Of a stretch of 64,000 bases of DNA, positions 1 through 10,610 are shown in pieces. Below the pieces are notes generated by a model that was not told the DNA's origin, did not search any database, and was given only the letters and a program-made list of their open reading frames with translations. The position numbers and the translations under genes were made by a program. The DNA is from SYLG01 sp965226945 (GTDB lineage Bacteria > Planctomycetota > Planctomycetia > Gemmatales > Gemmataceae). Every line of letters starts with the position of its first letter. Position 1 is the first letter of the stretch. The stretch lies in contig OZ245717.1 in NCBI GenBank assembly GCA_965226945.1, positions 4,588,001-4,652,000 on the forward strand, read 5' to 3'.

Positions 1-2
1 TG

Positions 3-821
3 GTGTACCTCAACAAGATCGACGTGGCCCTCGCCGATGATCCGGCGGGCGAACTCGTTGAACTTGTCGAGATGGAAATCCGCGAGCTGCTCAACAAGTA
101 CAGCTTCCCCGGCGACGAAATTCCGATCATCCGCGGCAACTCCCTCGCCGTCATGCAATCCAACGGCAAGGACGATGCCGCCGGCAAGTGCATCGACGAA
201 CTCGTTGCGGCTCTCGACTCCTACATCCCCTTGCCCCAGCGCGAGGCGGACAAGCCGTTCCTCATGAGCATTGAGGACGTGTTCTCGATCAAGGGTCGCG
301 GAACCGTGGGTACCGGCCGTATCGATCGCGGCGTGGTCAAGGTCGGCGACGAAGTCGAAATCCTTGGTCTGCGCAAGGACAATCGCAAGACGACTGTCAC
401 CGGCGTGGAAATGTTCCAAAAGACGCTCGACCGCGGCGAAGCGGGCGACAACGTCGGCATCCTCTTGCGCGGCATCGAGCGCACCGACCTTGAGCGTGGC
501 CAGGTGCTTGCCAAACCAGGCAGCATCACCCCCCACACCAAGTTCGAAGCTCAGGTGTATATCCTTTCGAAGGAAGAAGGCGGCCGTTCCACCGCGTTCT
601 TCACCGGCTATCGTCCTCAGTTTTACTTCCGGACGACCGACGTCACCGGAAACATCAAGCTGCCGGACAATATCGAGATGGTGATGCCCGGTGAAACGGT
701 CAGCTTCTCGGTCGAATTGCTTCCCGATAGCCCGATCGCCATGGACGAAGGCCTGCGCTTCGCCATTCGTGAAGGCGGCCGTACGGTCGGTTCGGGCGTT
801 GTGACCAAGATTCTGGCCTAA
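3..821 (+). CDS. tuf: Elongation factor Tu, 3' part (5' end outside window)
   Basis: EF-Tu is the GTPase that carries aminoacyl-tRNA to the ribosome. The visible 272 residues start just before the guanine-binding NKID motif (residues 4-7) and cover the end of the G domain plus both beta-barrel domains; GRGTVGTGRI and the VMPGE segment are typical. About 120-130 residues, including the P-loop, lie upstream of the window. It opens the classic tuf-rpmG-trnW-secE-nusG order, which supports the call. The first codon shown is not the real start. Confidence 0.97.
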   Translation: MYLNKIDVALADDPAGELVELVEMEIRELLNKYSFPGDEIPIIRGNSLAVMQSNGKDDAAGKCIDELVAALDSYIPLPQREADKPFLMSIEDVFSIKGRGTVGTGRIDRGVVKVGDEVEILGLRKDNRKTTVTGVEMFQKTLDRGEAGDNVGILLRGIERTDLERGQVLAKPGSITPHTKFEAQVYILSKEEGGRSTAFFTGYRPQFYFRTTDVTGNIKLPDNIEMVMPGETVSFSVELLPDSPIAMDEGLRFAIREGGRTVGSGVVTKILA

Positions 822-848
822 GATCGGAATCGAAAAATGGGAAAGCGG

Positions 849-874
849 CGCCCGGTGGGAAAACCCTCCGGGCG
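849..874 (+). other. Stem-loop between tuf and rpmG
   Basis: CGCCCGG (849-855) pairs with CCGGGCG (868-874), and an inner GGG/CCC closes an AAAA loop, giving ten pairs around one T-T mismatch. No T-run follows, so it does not look like a full terminator. It may be an mRNA processing or stability hairpin between two co-transcribed genes. Confidence 0.45.
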
Positions 875-926
875 TCAGCCTTGAAAAGGAAGCGGGCTTA
901 CCCGCGGTGAAAGCGAAGGTTGGATC

Positions 927-1079
927 ATGCGCGAGTATGTTTGGTTGGAATGCACCGAAACTGGCGATCGCAACTACAGGGTTCAAAAAGAAACCCGTGG
1001 GGCCGATCGGCTTGAGCGCAAGAAGTATTGTCCTCGTTTGCGCAAGGTGACAGTTCACAAGGAAAGCCGCAAGAAGTAA
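927..1079 (+). CDS. rpmG: 50S ribosomal protein L33
   Basis: This 50-residue protein reads MREYVWLECTETGDRNY at its start and ends RKVTVHKESRKK, the standard L33 pattern. L33 is a small protein of the large ribosomal subunit near the E site. Only two cysteines are present (positions 9 and 37), so the two CxxC pairs of zinc-binding L33 are absent. A GAAGG sequence lies 8 bases before the ATG. It sits between tuf and the tRNA-Trp gene, as in many bacteria. Confidence 0.95.
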   Translation: MREYVWLECTETGDRNYRVQKETRGADRLERKKYCPRLRKVTVHKESRKK

Positions 1080-1134
1080 GCGGGTATCCTGGGTGGAAGC
1101 CGATCTGGGTTCTCTTGGATCGGCCGCGGATTTT

Positions 1135-1207
1135 ACGGGCGTAGCTCAATTGGCAGAGCACCGGTCTCCAAAACCGGGGGTTGGGGGTTCGACTCCCTCC
1201 GCCCGTG
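1135..1207 (+). tRNA. trnW: tRNA-Trp (anticodon CCA)
   Basis: A full cloverleaf can be drawn: acceptor stem 1135-1141 with 1200-1206, D stem 1144-1147 with 1156-1159, anticodon stem 1161-1165 with 1173-1177, and T stem 1183-1187 with 1195-1199 (loop TTCGACT). The anticodon loop CTCCAAA gives anticodon CCA at 1168-1170, that is tryptophan. The discriminator base is G at 1207. The 3' CCA is not encoded. Its position just before secE matches the usual gene order. Confidence 0.97.
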
Positions 1208-1271
1208 CTTCATTTTTGATCCAGGGTGGCATTCCTTCCCGAATGTTTCGGGATCATTTTTCATACGGACA

Positions 1272-2537
1272 ATGGATATGGCGGTTGCCGAACTACCGAA
1301 AAAAACGACCCCTTCGAATCTGGGTCCGATCAGCGGATTGATCGGGGCGGTTTTGGTCATTGTTTCGGTTGGTGTCGTGTTCTGGGGCATTCCCACCGTC
1401 CTCATGGTGAATGCATGGCCTGAATGGCTGCATTTCTTGGGTGCGGCACTCTCCTTCGTCCTGGTTTTGGCCGCGGCAATTGCCGCGGTGGCCGGGCTGC
1501 TCCGGTTGTCGCGTACCGCGGGCACTCCCGAAACTCCCTCGTTCACGGTCATTGCCCTGATCGGCATCTTCCTGATCGGGCTTTTCGTACTGGCGATCGG
1601 CTGGTGGATGGACCGGCTGGTTTATCAGAATATTCTGCCGAAGTTCATTGGGCAGGTGATCATGCTGGGTTCCATCGGTTTTCCGGTGGCGCTCGGTGTG
1701 AGTTTGTTTTTCTCGCCGGGAAATGCCGCACTGGCTTCGAGCCTCACCAACCAGGGCTGGTTTAGCACCGTTTCCTACAAGCGTAATCAGGGGGTGCTCA
1801 TGCGCCGCTTGACCTTGTCGGTGCTCCTGGTCATGCTTGGTTCGGGGATTTACGCGCTGCTTGGCAATGCCACGGTGCGCCGCGGGGGTGACCTGGCGGT
1901 TTCGCTGCCATTTACGGGCGTCATTCGCATCGACCGCCCCGGTGATGCGCAATACCTGGAAAACAGGGCCGTGAAGGATGACATCCTGAGCCGAGAGGCG
2001 TTTGCCGCGGTTAAGGAGCAACTCAACCCGGATAACTTCGTGAAAATCGGCATTCTGCCGGGCGACTCGCAATACAAAACCAATCAAGTCGTTCCCAAGG
2101 AAAAGATCCAGGAAGAAAACCGCCGCTTCAAGGAAGATGGCGGCTTGAAATCGCCCGCCGAAGTGGTGAGCCCGGTGTTGCCCGAAGGTCGCCTTGAGTT
2201 CTCGAAGATTCCGTTGCTTCCCAACATGCAATTTTCGCTGCCGCTTTTGATTCTCGCGGTCGGCTTCTGGCTGAGCTGGCGCCTGGTGAATGTGCCGCTT
2301 TTCGCCGAGTTTTTGATCAGCACCGAAAGCGAAATGAACAAGGTGAGTTGGACAAGCTGGGGCAAGCTTTTCCAGGATACCATGGTGGTTCTGACCACTT
2401 TGATTCTTTTTTCGGTCACCCTCTTTGTCATGGACATCGCCTGGAAGCAGATTTTGAGTTCCAAGTGGATTGGCGTGCTCCAGTTCCAAGATGTGGCCCA
2501 AGAGCAGAAAGCGGATTTGGAAACCAAACCCTGGTAA
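1272..2537 (+). CDS. secE: Preprotein translocase subunit SecE, greatly extended
   Basis: SecE clamps SecY in the protein-export channel. The family core is at the C-terminus: about residues 341-360 form the amphipathic helix (PLFAEFLISTESEMNKVSW) and 366-392 the transmembrane helix. Ordinary SecE has 60-130 residues; this protein has 421. The N-terminal 340 residues carry about six more hydrophobic segments (near 17-45, 52-79, 91-113, 125-147, 180-198, 317-338) and a soluble stretch at 200-315. Position between trnW and nusG secures the identity. The ribosome site before 1272 is weak, and the ATG at 1278 is an alternative. Confidence 0.88.
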   Translation: MDMAVAELPKKTTPSNLGPISGLIGAVLVIVSVGVVFWGIPTVLMVNAWPEWLHFLGAALSFVLVLAAAIAAVAGLLRLSRTAGTPETPSFTVIALIGIFLIGLFVLAIGWWMDRLVYQNILPKFIGQVIMLGSIGFPVALGVSLFFSPGNAALASSLTNQGWFSTVSYKRNQGVLMRRLTLSVLLVMLGSGIYALLGNATVRRGGDLAVSLPFTGVIRIDRPGDAQYLENRAVKDDILSREAFAAVKEQLNPDNFVKIGILPGDSQYKTNQVVPKEKIQEENRRFKEDGGLKSPAEVVSPVLPEGRLEFSKIPLLPNMQFSLPLLILAVGFWLSWRLVNVPLFAEFLISTESEMNKVSWTSWGKLFQDTMVVLTTLILFSVTLFVMDIAWKQILSSKWIGVLQFQDVAQEQKADLETKPW

Positions 2538-2608
2538 GCGGCTTAAGTCCTTATGGGATGAGTGACCAACGCAGTACGAAACATTGTGCCGACGCAGAGC
2601 GAAATGAC

Positions 2609-3295
2609 ATGAACGCAACACCGGACGACGAATTGCCGGATCACGAAACCGGGGATCGCCTTCACGAGGAGGATTCCTTCGTGGATACCGCGGTGGAAAC
2701 GCCGCCGGTTTCCTCCGGGCCGATTCAAACCGCTTCGGATATGCCGCCTCTTACCGGCAAGAAGAACTGGTATGTGGTTAAGGTCACCGCCGCTCGCGAG
2801 GAAACGATTCGCGATGCGATTGAACGCCGGATCAAGATCGAAGGCCTGGAAGCCTATTACGGGCAGATTTACATTCCGGTCGAACGGGTAACGGAGCGGC
2901 GCAACAACAAGAACATCGTCAAGGAACGCAAGCTCTACCCCGGCTACTTCATGGCCGAGCTCGAATTCAACGATCGAATGCTCGTGCTCTTTCGCGAAAT
3001 CAACGGGGTGGGCGATTTCGTGGGAGGTTCGATCACCCGGCCTCCCACACCGATGTCGGAACTCGAAGTCCAGCGGATGCTGCGAACCAAGGGCGAAGTG
3101 GTGGCGACCACGGTCGCGATCAAGCCCGAGTTCCAGCGTGGCGACCGGGTGAAAATCAAGGACGGCACCTTCTCGGGTATGGAAGGCGAAGTCAAGGAAA
3201 TCATCGAAGCGCTGCACCATGTAAAGGTGGAGCTCACCATCATCGGCCGGACCGTACCGGTCGAGTTGGAGTACTGGCAAGTTGAGGCGATTTGA
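2609..3295 (+). CDS. nusG: Transcription termination/antitermination protein NusG
   Basis: NusG binds RNA polymerase, suppresses pausing and couples it to Rho or ribosomes. The NGN domain starts at KKNWYVVKV (about residue 51) and contains YPGYFMAEL; the KOW motif is in EFQRGDRVKIKDGTFSGMEG. The 228-residue protein has an acidic N-terminal extension of about 50 residues over the usual ~180. I chose the ATG at 2609; an in-frame ATG at 2558, just after secE, would add 17 residues. The last six residues, WQVEAI, recur in the DNA just past the stop (see the repeat entry). Confidence 0.93.
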   Translation: MNATPDDELPDHETGDRLHEEDSFVDTAVETPPVSSGPIQTASDMPPLTGKKNWYVVKVTAAREETIRDAIERRIKIEGLEAYYGQIYIPVERVTERRNNKNIVKERKLYPGYFMAELEFNDRMLVLFREINGVGDFVGGSITRPPTPMSELEVQRMLRTKGEVVATTVAIKPEFQRGDRVKIKDGTFSGMEGEVKEIIEALHHVKVELTIIGRTVPVELEYWQVEAI

Positions 3296-3383
3296 GGCCG
3301 GGACGATTCCGGCTGAGCTGAAAGGTTGGCAAGTCGAGGCGATCGAATTGGGCGATTCATTGATTTCGGTTCTTGCCAGCTGA
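3231..3383 (+). repeat. Diverged duplication of the nusG 3' end beyond its stop codon
   Basis: The last 45 bases before the nusG stop encode RTVPVELEYWQVEAI. Starting 52 bases further on, in the +1 frame, the DNA encodes GTIPAELKGWQVEAI and stays open to a TGA at 3381-3383. In the WQVEAI part the two copies differ only at GTT/GTC and ATT/ATC, both synonymous. A +1 shift at the ATT-TGA-G stop would add 29 residues. Whether this is used is unknown; it may be a fossil duplication. Confidence 0.6.
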
Positions 3384-3423
3384 GTTCATCGAGTTTTGGG
3401 AAAGGAAGAAAAGGGTTTAGAAA

Positions 3424-3888
3424 ATGGCCAAGCAAGTCACGGCGTTCATCAAGCTTCAATGTCCGGGCGGTTCCGCCACCCCGGCACCTCCGGTCGGCCC
3501 GGCTCTCGGCCAGCATGGCGTGAACATCGGTAAGTTCGTCAAGGAATTCAACGACAAGACGGCCGACCGCAAGGGCTTGACCCTCCCCGTTTTGATCACG
3601 GTCTACAATGACCGCTCCTTCGAATTCATCATCAAGAGCCCGCCGGCTTCGGTTTTGTTGAAGATGGCCGCGAAAATCCCGGTCGAAAAGAAAAAGGGCG
3701 GCCAGGAAATCAAGCCTGAGGAAAAGGCCAAGAAGAGCGGCAAGTACAAGGGCTTCTCGGTGACCAAGGCCCAAGTGCGCCAAATCGCCACCGACAAGTT
3801 GCCCGACTTGAATGCTCGCGATGTCGATCATGCCATGCGCATTATCGAAGGAACGGCTCGCAGCCTTGGCCTGGCGGTCGTGGAATAG
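3424..3888 (+). CDS. rplK: 50S ribosomal protein L11
   Basis: L11 forms the stalk base of the large subunit and is needed for factor-dependent GTP hydrolysis. The 154-residue protein begins MAKQVTAFIKLQCPGG and has the Pro-rich PAPPVGPALGQHGVNI segment typical of the N-terminal domain. The C-terminal rRNA-binding domain ends MRIIEGTARSLGLAV. It is about 12 residues longer than E. coli L11. A GAAAGGAAG stretch upstream is a good ribosome site. It pairs with rplA as usual. Confidence 0.97.
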   Translation: MAKQVTAFIKLQCPGGSATPAPPVGPALGQHGVNIGKFVKEFNDKTADRKGLTLPVLITVYNDRSFEFIIKSPPASVLLKMAAKIPVEKKKGGQEIKPEEKAKKSGKYKGFSVTKAQVRQIATDKLPDLNARDVDHAMRIIEGTARSLGLAVVE

Positions 3889-4040
3889 GCCTACGTCATC
3901 CCATGGTTCCCAAGGGTGTGGGGTTGCAAAACCCTTTGCATCGTTTGGGATTTTGTTATATCATTGAGGTTTCCCGATTTGGGGATCGACCCAAGGGTTA
4001 GTTCCCATTTGATCGGGCCGGATCACAGGCAGTCGTAGTC

Positions 4041-4928
4041 ATGGCGAAGAAAAAAGAAAACGAAAAAGATCCCAAGGAAAAAGGATCCAAGGCCGAGGCT
4101 CAGGCAACGCCTACACCCGCCGCGGCACAAGAGCTCAAGGCAACCGAAGCGAAATCGGCTGAGGCCAAGGCTGCCGATCCGGGCGCCGAGGGAGCCAAGA
4201 AGCGCAAGAAGCAGCCGGGTATTCCTCCTCGCCGTGGCCGCAAGCTGCGTAGCCAGCTGAAGCAGCAAGAACAAAAAGTCCGCAAGGAAGGATCGCTTCC
4301 CCTCAAGAAGGCCTTGACGGTGCTGCGCCAAACTCGCCGGGCAAAATTCGATGAGACGGTTGAAGTCCATCTCAATCTGGGCATCGATCCCACGCAGGCC
4401 GATCAGATGATCCGGGGCAGCGTGGCTCTTCCCAACGGCGTGGGCAAGACGGTGCGCGTGCTGGTATTCGCCCAGGGCGCCAATATCGAGTCGGCCAAAA
4501 AAGCGGGCGCCGATATCGCCGGCGGCGAAGACATCATCAAGAAGATCACCGAAGAAGGTTGGCTGGAATTCGATGTGGCCCTGGCAACCCAGGACATGAT
4601 GGCCAAGGTCATCCGTCTGGGTAAGGTCCTTGGTCCCCGCGGTTTGATGCCCACGCCCAAGGCGGGCACGGTCATCCCCGCTGGCGGCGATGTGTCCTCC
4701 GCGGTCAAGGAATTCAAGGCTGGTAAGGTGGAATACCGCACCGACAAGGGGGGCAATGTCCACGCCGGCGTCGGCAAGATCAGCTTCGACGATGAGAAGC
4801 TGGCCGAAAACATCCACACCTTCATCGAGCAGATCCGTTCGGTCAAACCGTCCGGCGTCAAAGGCAATTACATTCTTGGAGTGACGATTGCCGCGACGAT
4901 GAGCCCCGGAATTCCGGTCGCCCTCTAA
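4041..4928 (+). CDS. rplA: 50S ribosomal protein L1 with Lys/Ala-rich N-terminal extension
   Basis: L1 forms the mobile L1 stalk and in many bacteria represses its own operon. The conserved part runs from about residue 70 (SLPLKKALTVLRQTRRAKFDETVEVHL) and includes GLMPTPKAGTV near residue 200. At 295 residues it is about 60 longer than usual. The extra is a low-complexity Lys/Glu/Ala N-terminus, likely disordered. No internal Met offers a shorter start, so the extension appears to be translated. The ribosome site before the ATG is weak. Confidence 0.95.
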   Translation: MAKKKENEKDPKEKGSKAEAQATPTPAAAQELKATEAKSAEAKAADPGAEGAKKRKKQPGIPPRRGRKLRSQLKQQEQKVRKEGSLPLKKALTVLRQTRRAKFDETVEVHLNLGIDPTQADQMIRGSVALPNGVGKTVRVLVFAQGANIESAKKAGADIAGGEDIIKKITEEGWLEFDVALATQDMMAKVIRLGKVLGPRGLMPTPKAGTVIPAGGDVSSAVKEFKAGKVEYRTDKGGNVHAGVGKISFDDEKLAENIHTFIEQIRSVKPSGVKGNYILGVTIAATMSPGIPVAL

Positions 4929-4942
4929 AACCGCATAGCCAC

Positions 4943-4975
4943 GGCCGGCAGCCCATCTTTGGGAGCCGGCCTTTT
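4943..4975 (+). terminator. Intrinsic terminator or attenuator after rplA
   Basis: GGCCGGC (4943-4949) pairs with GCCGGCC (4965-4971); an inner CCC/GGG closes an ATCTTT loop, and TTTT follows. It separates rplKA from rplJL, so it may act as an attenuator that lets only part of the transcripts continue. The rest of the 170-base rplJ leader (4976-5099) could hold an L10-binding site, but I could not identify one with confidence. Confidence 0.75.
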
Positions 4976-5099
4976 GATTGGGTGCCTGCCCATTAGGAAT
5001 TGGGGTCGGTGCTGAATCGAGCGGGGTTGCCAATAGGGAACAGCATTTTGCATGGGGTGAACGCCCCGATTGATGGGACAAGTTGGGAAAGGGATTGAG

Positions 5100-5657
5100 A
5101 TGAGCAAGGCTGTCAAGTTGATGGAATTGGACGCGATTCGCGCGGAGTTCGCGGGCGTTCAGAACATGGTGGTGCTGGAAGTCGGCAAGCTCGATTGCGC
5201 CGCGGACAGCAACCTGCGCGCCATGATGCGCAAGAAGAAGATCAAGATTCGCCGCGTCAAGAACAGCATGGCTCGCAAAGTGTTTGCCGAGCATGGACTT
5301 GGCGCGAAGGCCGACAGCCCCTTTTTCACCGGCACGACCATGTATGCCTGGTCGACCGTTGCCGATTCGGCCGTTTCCGAATTGGCTCGGGCATTTGACA
5401 CCGAGATCAACGGGCCCAAAACCGCGCCAACCTACAAAAACAAGTTGTCGGTCAAGGGCGCGTTCGCCGAAGGCCAGCCGGTTTCGTTCGAAATCGCCAA
5501 GAAGATGCCGACCCGCACCGAGGCGATCGGTCATGTTCTCAACCTAATTCTCTCTCCCGCGAGCCGTATCGCCGGCCAAATTCTGGCTCCAGGCGCCACC
5601 CTGGCCTCGCAGATCAAGACCATCTCCGAAAAGGAGACGGCGCCTGCCGGGGCGTAA
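5100..5657 (+). CDS. rplJ: 50S ribosomal protein L10
   Basis: L10 anchors L7/L12 dimers to the ribosome. The 185-residue protein starts MSKAVKLMELDAIRAEF; the RVKNSMARKVF segment matches the family. An open frame extends 30 bases further upstream, but the ATG at 5100 has an AAAGGGATTGAG ribosome site and the expected N-terminus. The C-terminal helix region (ASRIAGQILAPGATLASQIK) would bind L12. It is followed by rplL after about 120 bases. Confidence 0.94.
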   Translation: MSKAVKLMELDAIRAEFAGVQNMVVLEVGKLDCAADSNLRAMMRKKKIKIRRVKNSMARKVFAEHGLGAKADSPFFTGTTMYAWSTVADSAVSELARAFDTEINGPKTAPTYKNKLSVKGAFAEGQPVSFEIAKKMPTRTEAIGHVLNLILSPASRIAGQILAPGATLASQIKTISEKETAPAGA

Positions 5658-5777
5658 CCCCGGTGCGCCAGTAACCGAATGCCTGGGCGGTCCAGGCCCG
5701 ATGCTATTACGCTGGTTCGACAAGTGTTCCGCGGGGAAAGCTTCAGTCCGTGCGGGACGGATGGAAAGGGATGTACG

Positions 5778-6179
5778 ATGAGCGAGACGACTTACGCTGC
5801 CGAGATCAAGGACATCGGCGACAAGATCGTGGGTTTGACGGTTGCCAAAGCCGTGGAATTGGCCGATTACCTCGAAAAGGTCCACAACATCAAGCCCGCC
5901 GCGGGCGCGGTTGCCGCTGCTCCTTCAGGGGCTCCGGCCGCCGAGGCGGAAAAGCCCGCAGCCAAGACCGAGTTCTCGGTGGTGCTCGAAAGCGCTCCCG
6001 CCGACAAGAAGATCTCGGTCATCAAGGTGGTTCGCGAAATCACCGGCTTGGGCCTCAAGGAAGCCAAGGACCTGGTCGAAGGCGCTCCCAAGCCCGTCAA
6101 GGAAGGCTTGAGCAAGGAAGACGCCGAAGCTGCGAAGAAAAAGCTCGAAGATCAGGGCGCCAAGGTTGCCCTCAAGTAA
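5778..6179 (+). CDS. rplL: 50S ribosomal protein L7/L12
   Basis: L7/L12 dimers recruit and activate translation GTPases. The 133-residue protein has the N-terminal dimerisation domain (about 1-40), an Ala/Pro hinge (about 41-65) and the C-terminal factor-binding domain starting KTEFSVVLE, with KVVREITGLGLKEAKDLVEG fully typical. The upstream GGAAAGGGA fixes the ATG at 5778. A strong terminator follows, closing the rplJL unit. Confidence 0.96.
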   Translation: MSETTYAAEIKDIGDKIVGLTVAKAVELADYLEKVHNIKPAAGAVAAAPSGAPAAEAEKPAAKTEFSVVLESAPADKKISVIKVVREITGLGLKEAKDLVEGAPKPVKEGLSKEDAEAAKKKLEDQGAKVALK

Positions 6180-6196
6180 TCGAAGCCAAGCGGCAA

Positions 6197-6226
6197 ATCC
6201 TGGCCGGAACCGGCCAGGATTTTTTA
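6197..6226 (+). terminator. Intrinsic terminator after rplL
   Basis: ATCCTGGCCG pairs perfectly with CGGCCAGGAT around a four-base loop (6197-6220), followed by six T including the last stem base. In E. coli a weak terminator here attenuates rpoBC; this one looks strong, so rpoBC may need its own promoter in the following leader. Confidence 0.88.
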
Positions 6227-6229
6227 TTT

Positions 6230-6734
6230 GCTCCTTGACTTCCACTTCCCGTATCGTTTGAATGATAATTTGATGCCGCACACCGGAATTACGAAGGTTT
6301 ACCCTGGAAAACATGCCTCTCTTCTGGCCTGAATGGCTGGGGGTTTGGGCATGTTTGCGTCGTTTACGGTGATTTGTTCGTTTCCCTCTTTGAGGGTGGA
6401 CTCAAGCGGCCTGCAACTCCAGAGACCAGGCACCTTTATGCGCAGGCAAATGACGGTCTTGGGTTTTCTCTCATCTCTCCTGGGGCAGCGGGGGTTATCC
6501 TCCGCACGCGACGGAAGCGATTCCGCTCAGGTAGGGGGGCCTTGTAACCAGACCGTTGATGCACCTTATAAACCCTTGAGCGCTGGGTATCAAGCCGAAG
6601 CCGGCTCTGCATCGTTGTCTTCCGTCTTTTGTCGAATCGCCTGAAATTCGTTCGCACCTGAAGCAAGGGTTTCCCCGGGTCGAGGCTGACCGGCGGACCC
6701 ACCCAAGTAGGCATGCCTCGGGAGGCACTTGACC
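6230..6734 (+). other. rpoB leader, about 500 bases without a gene
   Basis: No convincing gene is seen; the short open frames here lack family features and ribosome sites. TTGACT (6235-6240) with TTGAAT 17 bases further (6258-6263) is a weak promoter candidate directly after the rplL terminator. GGAGG at 6721-6725 is the rpoB ribosome site. The length suggests a long regulated 5' leader. Confidence 0.4.
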
Positions 6735-10490
<3,756 letters not shown>

Positions 10491-10500
10491 GGGATTAACC

Positions 10501-10567
10501 GGCAGGCGCCGTGGGAACGGCGCCTGCCCTGGCTCTTCATGAATGAGCTGGCTCTCCATGAATGAGC
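10501..10567 (+). other. rpoB-rpoC spacer: perfect hairpin plus 19-base tandem repeat
   Basis: GGCAGGCGCC (10501-10510) pairs perfectly with GGCGCCTGCC (10519-10528) around an 8-base loop. It is followed by two copies of a 19-base sequence, TGGCTCTTCATGAATGAGC (10530-10548) and the same with one T-to-C change (10549-10567). There is no T-run, so it is not a standard terminator. RNA processing or a translation effect on rpoC is possible. Confidence 0.6.
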
Positions 10568-10610
10568 CAAAATCGATACAAGACGGCAGGCAGGAAAGAG
10601 GGGGAACATC

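Noticed and set aside
6333..6644. A 103-codon frame in the rpoB leader
   Set aside because: No ribosome site, mixed composition and no motif; an overlapping minus frame is equally open.
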